DNA of 45,271 nt, taken from positions 1 to 45,271 of the forward strand of contig CAKOWP010000005.1 in NCBI GenBank assembly GCA_934122385.1, written 5' to 3'. Positions 33,742 through 41,105 of the stretch are shown one piece after another. A program made the translations under genes and the position numbers. The DNA comes from an uncultured Clostridia bacterium (GTDB lineage: Bacteria > Bacillota > Clostridia > TANB77 > CAG-508). Positions within the stretch are counted from its first letter, which is position 1. Each line of letters opens with the position of its first letter. The notes beneath the pieces were generated by a model. That model did not search any database. It was not told where the DNA came from and saw only the letters and a program-made list of their open reading frames with translations.

Positions 33742-34051
33742 TAATATATTAGGACTAATTGGACTAGCAATGAAAGCCGGAAAAGTAGCATTTGGAGCAG
33801 ATAGTGTTGAAGAAACTATAACAAAAAGAAAAGCAAAGTTAATAATAGTTTCTAATGAGAGTTCAGAAAGAACAAAAAGTAAATTTATAAAATTATGTGA
33901 GAATTATAAAATACCAATAATAATAGATGGGACTATTGATGAACTAAGTAAAACGATAGGAAAAAGTAACAAAGCTGTAATTGGTATAAAAGATATAAAT
34001 TTTGCAAATTCAATTCAAAAAAAATACGATGGGGGTGATGTTATTGGGTAA
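33731..34051 (+). CDS. ylxQ: L7Ae-family RNA-binding protein YlxQ
   Basis: A 106-residue L7Ae/L30e-fold protein with NNILGLIGLAMKAGKVAFG and the KAKLIIVSNESSERTK strand-helix of the K-turn-binding family. TTG 33731 overlaps the end of rnpM by 11 bp, with AGAGGTG upstream. Its end overlaps infB. Confidence 0.92.
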   Translation: MINNNILGLIGLAMKAGKVAFGADSVEETITKRKAKLIIVSNESSERTKSKFIKLCENYKIPIIIDGTIDELSKTIGKSNKAVIGIKDINFANSIQKKYDGGDVIG

Positions 34052-37046
34052 GGTAAAAATTTATGAAATAGCAAAAAAGCTAGGCTTAGCCAGTAAAGAA
34101 GTATTAGAGATGGCACAAAAACTAAATATAGAAGTTAAAAGTCATATGAGTGGTGTAGAAGAAGAAGAAGCTAGAAAAATAGAAAATAGCTTATCAAAAA
34201 AATCTGATTCAAAACCAGAAATGACCTCAAAAAAAGATGTAAAACCAAGTAATACATCAAAAAAAGAAGAAAAAGCACCAGTTATAATAAGAAGAGAAGT
34301 TATTATAAATGATGAAGATAATCAAAAAAATAATAAAACAAAAAAAGAAAATAAAAGCAATATAGGGATAGTTGAAAGAAAACAAAATAAAGATTTTAAT
34401 ATAGTTTACAGAAATAAGCCCAATAAACCTAAAACTGTTAATGAATTGTTTGGACTTAATAAGCCAGAACCAAAGAAAGAAGTTGTAAAAGAAGAAGTAA
34501 AAAGTAAAAATGTAAAAGAACAGGCACAAATAGAGCCAGTAAAAAAAGAAGAAATTAAAAGACAAGGGGATAGTAATTTAACAATGCAAGCACAAGTAGC
34601 AGAAAAAAGAAATTCTACAACAGAAAATAGAAATAATAGAAATTTCAATAATTCAGAAAGAACTAATAACTTTAGTAAAAATAATTTTAATAATAGAAAT
34701 GGTAATTCAAGAAACAATCAAAACAACAGAAATAACTTCAATAATAGAAATAATTCTGAAAACAGAAGCGGTTTTGAAAATAGAAATAATTTTGAAAATA
34801 AAAATGGTTTTGATAACAGAAATAGCAGATTTAATAACAATAGAAATGGTAGAAATGGTGAATTCAACAGTTCAAATAGCAGAAATAATTTCAAAAAAGA
34901 TAATGGAAACTTCAATAATAAAAATAATTATAATGGAAATAATTATAACAGAAGACCATTAGATGAAAAAGGAATTGAAAAGAACATTAAAAACATAATG
35001 GCTGTTGATACTGTTGAAAAAGAAATTGTTAGAGATTATAGTAAAAATATTGATAAACAAAAATTAAATAATAGATTTGATGATAACAAAAACAAAAAAT
35101 CAAAATCAAGAAGAAGTGAAAATAGCTTTGACGAAGGAAAATTAAAATCATTAAAGCAAACAAGCAAATTATCAAATATGTTTGAAGACCAAGATGGTGG
35201 AATGCTTGATTACTATGATTTAACAACACAAAGAGGCAGAAAAGGCAAGAAAAAACAAGTTAAAAATGAAGAAAGAAATAAACAAAAAATATTTGAATTA
35301 ACAGAGATTGAAATACCAGATACAATATCAGTAAAAGACCTAGCAGCAGAAATGAAGAAAACAACTGCAGAAGTTATTAAAAAATTATTTGGATATGGAA
35401 TTATGGCTACAATCAACCAAGACTTAGACTTTGATACAGCATTTTTGGTTGCTGGAGAATTTGGAATTACAGCTAAAAAGAAAGAAACTGTAACAGACGA
35501 GGATATCTTATTTGATGATTCTGAAGATAAAGAAGAAGACTTAGAAGTAAGACCACCAGTAGTTGTTGTTATGGGACACGTTGACCATGGTAAAACATCA
35601 TTACTTGACACTATTAGAAAAACAAATGTAATTGGTGGAGAAGCAGGTGGAATCACACAGGCAATTGGTGCTTACAAAGTTAAAGTAAATGGTAGAGAAA
35701 TCACATTCTTAGACACACCAGGACATGAAGCATTTACAGCAATGAGAGCCAGAGGTGCTCAAATAACTGATATAGCAATATTAGTAGTTGCAGCAAATGA
35801 TGGTATAATGCCACAAACAGTTGAAGCTATAAACCATGCAAAATCAGCAGGAATACCAATTATAGTTGCAATAAACAAAATTGATTTACCAGACGCAAAT
35901 GTTGACAAAGTAAAACAAGAATTAATGAACTATGAATTAGTACCAGAAGAATGGGGTGGAGACACAATATGTGTACCAATCTCTGCCAAAAACAACATAA
36001 ACATTGACCAATTATTAGAAATGGTATTACTAGAAGCAGATGTTCTTGAACTAAAAGCAAATCCAAACAAACAAGCAAAAGGTGTTGTTATAGAAGCAAG
36101 ACTTGACAAAGGCAAAGGAGCAATAGCAACAATGCTTGTACAAAGAGGAAAACTAGATGTTGGAGATACAATAATTGTTGGTTCTTCAATTGGTAGAATA
36201 AGAGCAATGACAAACGAAAACGGTAAAAAAGTAAAATCAGCAGGACCATCAACACCAGTAGAAATAATGGGATTAACAGAAGTACCAGAAGCTGGAGATA
36301 CATTCTACGAAGTTAAAGACGAAAAAACAGCTAAACACTTAATCGAAAAGAGAAAACGTGAAGCTAGAGAAAAATCAATTGGAGCTGGAACCAAAGTTAC
36401 ACTTGATAATCTATTTGAACAAATGGAAGAAGGAAACTTAAAAGTATTAAACTTAATTGTAAAAGCAGATGTTCAAGGATCTGTAGAAGCTGTTAAACAA
36501 TCAATGGAAAAATTACAAAACGAAGAAGTAAGAGTAAAAGTTATCCATGCAGCACCAGGAGCAGTAAACGAATCAGATGTAACACTTGCAAAAGTATCAA
36601 ATGCAATAATAATTGCATTCAATGTTAGACCAATACCAGCAGCAAAAGAAATGGCAGAAAAAGAAGAAGTGCAAATTAAACAATACTCTGTAATTTACCA
36701 AGCAATAGAAGAAGTTGAAGCTGCAATGAAGGGAATGTTAGCACCAAAATATGAAGAAAAAGTAATAGGAAATGCAGAAGTAAGACAAACATTTAGAATA
36801 TCAAATGTTGGAACAATTGCAGGTGCTTATGTTCTATCAGGTAAAGTTGAAAGAAATGCAGGAGTTAGAGTTGTAAGAGATAATGTTGTAATTCATGAGG
36901 GAAAACTTGCCACATTGAAGAGATTCAAAGATGATGCAAAAGAAGTAACAAAAGGATTTGAATGTGGTATGCAAATTGAAAACTACAATGATGTTAAAGA
37001 AGGAGATATCATTGAAGTGTATGTTATGGAAGAAATTAAGAGATAG
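34044..37046 (+). CDS. infB: Translation initiation factor IF-2
   Basis: A 1000-residue IF-2 with GHVDHGKTSLLD, LDTPGHEAFTAMRARGA and AINKIDLPDA in the GTPase domain. The C-terminal beta-barrel domains that bind initiator tRNA end in GFECGMQIENYNDVKEGDII. An N-terminal IF2N motif (GKVKIYEIAKKLGLASKEV) is followed by a lysine-rich linker and about 120 residues very rich in asparagine, arginine and phenylalanine. The start is uncertain: TTG 34044 is seven bases from GGGGGTG; ATG 34038 is an alternative. Confidence 0.96.
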   Translation: MGKVKIYEIAKKLGLASKEVLEMAQKLNIEVKSHMSGVEEEEARKIENSLSKKSDSKPEMTSKKDVKPSNTSKKEEKAPVIIRREVIINDEDNQKNNKTKKENKSNIGIVERKQNKDFNIVYRNKPNKPKTVNELFGLNKPEPKKEVVKEEVKSKNVKEQAQIEPVKKEEIKRQGDSNLTMQAQVAEKRNSTTENRNNRNFNNSERTNNFSKNNFNNRNGNSRNNQNNRNNFNNRNNSENRSGFENRNNFENKNGFDNRNSRFNNNRNGRNGEFNSSNSRNNFKKDNGNFNNKNNYNGNNYNRRPLDEKGIEKNIKNIMAVDTVEKEIVRDYSKNIDKQKLNNRFDDNKNKKSKSRRSENSFDEGKLKSLKQTSKLSNMFEDQDGGMLDYYDLTTQRGRKGKKKQVKNEERNKQKIFELTEIEIPDTISVKDLAAEMKKTTAEVIKKLFGYGIMATINQDLDFDTAFLVAGEFGITAKKKETVTDEDILFDDSEDKEEDLEVRPPVVVVMGHVDHGKTSLLDTIRKTNVIGGEAGGITQAIGAYKVKVNGREITFLDTPGHEAFTAMRARGAQITDIAILVVAANDGIMPQTVEAINHAKSAGIPIIVAINKIDLPDANVDKVKQELMNYELVPEEWGGDTICVPISAKNNINIDQLLEMVLLEADVLELKANPNKQAKGVVIEARLDKGKGAIATMLVQRGKLDVGDTIIVGSSIGRIRAMTNENGKKVKSAGPSTPVEIMGLTEVPEAGDTFYEVKDEKTAKHLIEKRKREAREKSIGAGTKVTLDNLFEQMEEGNLKVLNLIVKADVQGSVEAVKQSMEKLQNEEVRVKVIHAAPGAVNESDVTLAKVSNAIIIAFNVRPIPAAKEMAEKEEVQIKQYSVIYQAIEEVEAAMKGMLAPKYEEKVIGNAEVRQTFRISNVGTIAGAYVLSGKVERNAGVRVVRDNVVIHEGKLATLKRFKDDAKEVTKGFECGMQIENYNDVKEGDIIEVYVMEEIKR

Positions 37047-37086
37047 AGAAAATGAATGAAAAGCAGCATCTTGCACATTTTTAATC

Positions 37087-37137
37087 AAGTTAATAAACAT
37101 CGACATACAAGAGTATGCCTTCTGCTTATTAACTTGC
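37087..37137 (+). other. Weak hairpin after infB
   Basis: AAGTTAATAA near 37087 pairs with TTATTAACTT near 37127 around a loop of about 30 nt. No T run follows; it may be a weak terminator or processing site. Confidence 0.4.
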
Positions 37138-37203
37138 TTGAAAACGCACAATATACTACTTTTGCTTCGTTTCTAAATATGAAAAAAATGAAAGGTGAAA
37201 TAA

Positions 37204-37500
37204 ATGCCTAATAAACATCAAATTCAAAAAGATTTTTATACAAAAATGAGTGAGTGGAAAGAAAACTATAAAGTAAACACAGAGACTCAAAATGAAGAAA
37301 ATAAAAAAGAAGAACACCAAAAATTAATATTAAGAGAATCATGCTTTAAGGGAATTGATGGAACAAGAATAGAAAGTATGGCTTTTAAAGATACTCCAGA
37401 ACATAAATCTATAGTAGAGGAAGCTAACAAAAGAATTGAAGAAGGCAGAAGAAGAGAAGCAAAAGCTTGTAATGATGCAAAATATTATTTTGGAAGATAA
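37204..37500 (+). CDS. Small hypothetical protein between infB and rbfA
   Basis: A 98-residue, highly charged soluble protein, not recognised. The segment RESCFKGIDGTRIESMAFKDTP looks like a small folded core, and the C-terminal half is a charged helix. It has a weak AAAGGTG site. Its place within the infB-rbfA interval is unusual, since homologues usually have rbfA next. No function is claimed. Confidence 0.7.
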   Translation: MPNKHQIQKDFYTKMSEWKENYKVNTETQNEENKKEEHQKLILRESCFKGIDGTRIESMAFKDTPEHKSIVEEANKRIEEGRRREAKACNDAKYYFGR

Positions 37501-37505
37501 AAAAA

Positions 37506-37536
37506 TCGGGATTAGGGGACGGGTCTCCAATCCCGA
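37506..37536. repeat. GGGGACG-type short hairpin before rbfA
   Basis: TCGGGATT pairs with AATCCCGA around AGGGGACGGGTCTCC. The same layout recurs at 39054-39084. Confidence 0.85.
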
Positions 37537-37565
37537 AAAAATGCAATTAAGAGGAGGTAGACAAA

Positions 37566-37922
37566 ATGCCTAATAAAAACAATAACAGAATGGGACGTAT
37601 TGACGAAGAATACAGAAAAGAATTAAGTCAAATTATTGGTTTTGAATTAAAAAATTCAAGCATTACAGGAATGATAAGTGTTACAAAAGTAAAAGTAACA
37701 CCAGACTTGAAATATGCAAAAGTATATGTAAGCATTTTTAATTCAAAAAATATAAAAGACACAATGGAAGGACTTAAAAAATCATCAGGATTTATAAGAA
37801 CAGAATTGGCAAAAAGAATCAATTTAAGAAACACACCAGAATTGATATTTGAAATAGATGATTCAATGGAATATGGAGCAAAAATAGATTCAATATTAAA
37901 AGAAATAATGCCAAACAAATAA
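37566..37922 (+). CDS. rbfA: Ribosome-binding factor A
   Basis: A 118-residue RbfA (KH-like fold) that helps 16S rRNA maturation. RMGRIDEEYRKELSQII, ISVTKVKVTPDLKYAKVYVS and the region around LRNTPELIFEIDDS are the family's conserved strands. AGAGGAGGT precedes the start. Confidence 0.96.
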   Translation: MPNKNNNRMGRIDEEYRKELSQIIGFELKNSSITGMISVTKVKVTPDLKYAKVYVSIFNSKNIKDTMEGLKKSSGFIRTELAKRINLRNTPELIFEIDDSMEYGAKIDSILKEIMPNK

Positions 37923-37931
37923 ATTGTCAAA

Positions 37932-38066
37932 GTGAACCAATGGGACGTTGTTAAATTGGTTGAAAATTTAAAAGAACAAATCTGAAAATTTTCAATTTTC
38001 AGTAAATTTTAATTAGTAAACACATTTAGTAATTCAACCAATTTAACAACGTCCCCATTGGTTCAC
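37932..38066. repeat. GGGGACG-type long hairpin between rbfA and nrnA
   Basis: Arm 37932-37964 (GTGAACCAATGGGACG onward to GGTTGAA) is mirrored at 38033-38066 with one extra C in the right arm. The 68-nt loop contains a small hairpin. The inner half matches the element at 32181-32262, with the C-G pair there replaced by G-C. Confidence 0.88.
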
Positions 38067-38091
38067 AAAAATGGCAGGAATGGAGAAGATT

Positions 38092-39048
38092 ATGACTTTA
38101 GATAATATATTAGAAGAAGTAAAAAAAGCTGAAACAATAGTAATAATGGCACATGAAACACCAGATGGAGATGCAATTGGAAGTTGTTTAGCTATGAGAG
38201 TTGCCTTAAAACAACTAGGAAAAAATGCTGATGTAATAATAAGAGAAGTTCCAAAAATATTTGACTTTCTACCTGGAAGGGAAGAAATAAAAATAGATTC
38301 AGATGTAGAAAGATATGACTTAGCAATAAGCTTGGACTGCGCGGACTTCAAAAGGCTAGTAGGAAATGAATATTTTGAAAAGGCAAAACAAACAATAGTA
38401 ATAGACCACCACAGCAGTAACAAAATGTATGGAGATATTAACTTTGTAAATCCAGTTGCACCAGCTTGTTGCCAAATATTAATAGGAATGTTCCAATACT
38501 TTAATATCAACATAGACAAAGAGTTAGGAACATGTATATTAACAGGAATCATTACAGACACAGGGGGATTCAGATATTCAGGAGTAACACCAGAAACATT
38601 TGAATTCACAGCTGAATTGCTAGAAAAAGGTGTAAATGTTTCAGATATTTATAAAAGAGTTTTAGAGACAAAAACAAAAGCAAACTTTGAATTAATGAGA
38701 AGAACAATAGACAGAATGGAATTCTTAGAAGATGGAAAAGTTACTTTTACATACATAACAAATAAAGATTTGGAAGAAGTAAATGCTGGAATAGGAGACC
38801 ATGAAGGCCTAGTTGAAATAGGCAGAGATGTTGAAGGCGTTGAAGTTTCTGTATTTATTAGACAAAAAGATGATGACGAAAATACATATAAAATTTCTAT
38901 GCGTTCAAATGACTATGTTAATGTTTCTGATATATGCATGATGTTTGGTGGCGGAGGTCACGAAAAAGCAGCAGGAGCTATAGCTCAAGGAGACGTGGAA
39001 CAAGTAAAACAAAAAGTTATGAGAGAAATAAGAAAAGTATTAAAATAA
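38092..39048 (+). CDS. nrnA: DHH-family nanoRNase/pAp phosphatase NrnA
   Basis: A 318-residue DHH/DHHA1 phosphoesterase that degrades very short RNAs and 3'-phosphoadenosine 5'-phosphate. The DHH domain has AHETPDGDAIGSCLAM, SLDCAD and VIDHHSSN, ligating two manganese ions. The DHHA1 domain ends in MFGGGGHEKAAGA. An earlier in-frame ATG at 38071 has no ribosome binding site, while GGAGAAG precedes ATG 38092. It is followed by truB. Confidence 0.94.
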   Translation: MTLDNILEEVKKAETIVIMAHETPDGDAIGSCLAMRVALKQLGKNADVIIREVPKIFDFLPGREEIKIDSDVERYDLAISLDCADFKRLVGNEYFEKAKQTIVIDHHSSNKMYGDINFVNPVAPACCQILIGMFQYFNINIDKELGTCILTGIITDTGGFRYSGVTPETFEFTAELLEKGVNVSDIYKRVLETKTKANFELMRRTIDRMEFLEDGKVTFTYITNKDLEEVNAGIGDHEGLVEIGRDVEGVEVSVFIRQKDDDENTYKISMRSNDYVNVSDICMMFGGGGHEKAAGAIAQGDVEQVKQKVMREIRKVLK

Positions 39049-39050
39049 GA

Positions 39051-39090
39051 AAATCGGGATTGGGGGACGGGTCTTTAATCCCGATTTTTT
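39051..39090 (+). repeat. GGGGACG-type hairpin before truB, possible terminator
   Basis: AAATCGGGATT pairs with AATCCCGATTT around GGGGGACGGGTCTTT, with six T after the stem. Close copy of 37506-37536. Confidence 0.85.
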
Positions 39091-39102
39091 AGAAAGGAAA
39101 AT

Positions 39103-40059
39103 ATGGACGGAATAATAATCATAAATAAAACAAAAGGATGCACATCACACGACATTGTATATAAAATAAAAAAGATGCTAAATGAAAAAGTAGGGCATAC
39201 CGGAACGTTAGACCCAATGGCAGAAGGAGTACTACCAATCTTAATTGGCAAAGGAACATTGCTTTCAAAATACTTAATAAATCATGACAAAAAATACATT
39301 GTTGAACTACAACTAGGAATAAAAACAGACACAGCAGATTCAGAGGGTAAAATAATAGAAGAACAACAAGTAAACGAAAGCCTTTTAAATAACGAAAACA
39401 TAACAAATATATTACATACATTTATAGGAAAACAGGAGCAAGTACCACCAATTTATTCTGCAATAAAAGTGAATGGAAAAAAACTATATGAATATGCAAG
39501 AAAAGGTCAACAAGTTGAACTAAAACCAAGACAAATAGAAATTTATAATATTGATTTAATAGACTATTCACCAGAAAAAAAACAAATAAAATTTGAAGTT
39601 TTTTGTGGGAAAGGTACATATATCAGAAGTCTGTGTGAAGATATAGCTACAAAATTTGGAACGGTTGGATACATGAAATCACTTAAAAGAATACAAGTTG
39701 GAGACTTTAAAATTGAAGATAGTATAACAATAGAAGAATTAAATAATATTATTCAAAATTCCAAAAGCAATATGATAAATGATACAAAAATTGATAAAAA
39801 TGATAATGAAAAGATGGAAAATGTAACAACAGAAATTTTAAACAACAAAATAATATCAGTTGAAAGTATATTTGAAAATTCGCTATCAATAGAATTAGAC
39901 AATAGAAAGTTAGAACTTTTTTTAAATGGAGTTATGCTAACACAAAATTTTGAGGATGGAGTCTACAAAATATATAGCCGTACAAGTTGTAATACAAATA
40001 AATTTATTGGAACAGGAACTATAAAGGATAAGCTCTTAAAAAGAGACATTATATTGTAA
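39103..40059 (+). CDS. truB: tRNA pseudouridine-55 synthase TruB
   Basis: A 318-residue TruB that makes pseudouridine 55 in tRNA. GIIIINKTKGCTSHDIVYKI, HTGTLDPMAEGVLPILIG (catalytic aspartate in LDP), PPIYSAIKVNGKKLYEYARKG and CGKGTYIRSLCEDIA are all present. A PUA-like region follows a polar linker near 225-245. The start has AAAGGA. It ends the translation cluster; ribF is not adjacent. Confidence 0.96.
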   Translation: MDGIIIINKTKGCTSHDIVYKIKKMLNEKVGHTGTLDPMAEGVLPILIGKGTLLSKYLINHDKKYIVELQLGIKTDTADSEGKIIEEQQVNESLLNNENITNILHTFIGKQEQVPPIYSAIKVNGKKLYEYARKGQQVELKPRQIEIYNIDLIDYSPEKKQIKFEVFCGKGTYIRSLCEDIATKFGTVGYMKSLKRIQVGDFKIEDSITIEELNNIIQNSKSNMINDTKIDKNDNEKMENVTTEILNNKIISVESIFENSLSIELDNRKLELFLNGVMLTQNFEDGVYKIYSRTSCNTNKFIGTGTIKDKLLKRDIIL

Positions 40060-40140
40060 AAATATTATCAATCTATAATAATATTAAAATAACTAGAAGA
40101 TTGAAAATGAAACTTAAAATAAATATTTCATAAAAAATAG

Positions 40141-40181
40141 AACACCGCATATACTTTATAAAAAAGATATGAGGTGTTTTT
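40141..40181 (+). terminator. Hairpin that ends truB and covers the next ribosome binding site
   Basis: AACACC and CATAT pair with ATATG and GGTGTT, followed by TTTTTA. GAGGTG in the right arm is also the Shine-Dalgarno of the gene at 40182, so the hairpin could terminate and, in read-through transcripts, block translation. Confidence 0.65.
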
Positions 40182-41018
40182 ATGTTTTATATAGAAAAAA
40201 ATGACAAGCCCAATTGGATAGTAAGAATCTTAAATTTGATTAAAGTTGAAGACAATACTATAACAGTGCCAATTTGCGAAAAAACAAAAAGTAAGCAAAT
40301 AGAAAAAATTGCTCAAAAAACAAATAAAATAATAAATAAATTATCAAATAGCAAAAAGGCAGTATTAAGCAAACAAGCACAAGAAGAGGTTCAATTTGTA
40401 AACTATTTAAATTCATATGGAATACAAATTGCAAATGGAAGGTGGCTATTTGAAATATTGTTAACAAATATAGTTGAATATTTGATACATAAAAAGAAAA
40501 TTGAAAAAGCAAATATATCAATATTGATAAATGATTTAACAGAAATAGAACTAAGAAACATAAAAACACTTGCAATAAAATACAAAACGATAAATATTGT
40601 AACAAATCATATAGAAAAATTCACGAAATTAGAGGAACAACTACAAGAAGAAGGGGTAATAATTACAATCACTAATAATAAAAAGAAAAGTTTAATGAAG
40701 TCAAATATTATTATAAATGTTGATTTTCCTAAAGAATTATTAAATAAATATAGAATAAAAGAAGATAGCAATATAATTAATCTAAGAGGAAAAATGAAAA
40801 TCATTCAAAAAAGATTTAATGGTCTTAATATTAATAATTATGAAATTGATTTTAGAGACGATAAAAAGGAAATTTGTGCTTATAGTGGTAAATTCTATTT
40901 AAGAGATTTGTATGAGTCTAAGTTGTATAAAAAACAAGGAATAGATGCAATACTGCAGGAAATAAACAGAGATAAAATTGTAATAAAAAAATTATATTTA
41001 AATAATGGTACTATTTAA
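40182..41018 (+). CDS. Unknown 278-aa soluble protein
   Basis: Not recognised. A positively charged N-terminal half, then LNSYGIQIANGRWLFEILLTN and the alternating strands and helices of a possible Rossmann-like domain (ANISILINDLTEIELRNIKTL, INIVTNHIEKF, SNIIINVDFPKELL), then VIIKKLYLN at the end. No membrane segment. No visible enzyme motif. It lies between truB and the class A PBP gene; its start overlaps a hairpin that also covers its GAGGTG site. Confidence 0.75.
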   Translation: MFYIEKNDKPNWIVRILNLIKVEDNTITVPICEKTKSKQIEKIAQKTNKIINKLSNSKKAVLSKQAQEEVQFVNYLNSYGIQIANGRWLFEILLTNIVEYLIHKKKIEKANISILINDLTEIELRNIKTLAIKYKTINIVTNHIEKFTKLEEQLQEEGVIITITNNKKKSLMKSNIIINVDFPKELLNKYRIKEDSNIINLRGKMKIIQKRFNGLNINNYEIDFRDDKKEICAYSGKFYLRDLYESKLYKKQGIDAILQEINRDKIVIKKLYLNNGTI

Positions 41019-41055
41019 AAAATTTTTTCCTAAACTCTTTTAATTTATAAAAAAG

Positions 41056-41066
41056 TATAATATAAT
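41056..41066 (+). promoter_or_regulatory. -10 elements of the PBP1 promoter
   Basis: Overlapping TATAAT at 41056-41061 and 41061-41066. No good -35 hexamer was found at 17 bp. Confidence 0.4.
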
Positions 41067-41105
41067 AGAGGTGTTAATGCAAATATTGGCAAGGAGGTAC
41101 ATAAA

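Noticed and set aside
34257..34962. Several frames in other phases across the infB linker
   Set aside because: They come from the biased, repeat-rich codons of IF-2 and have no independent signals.
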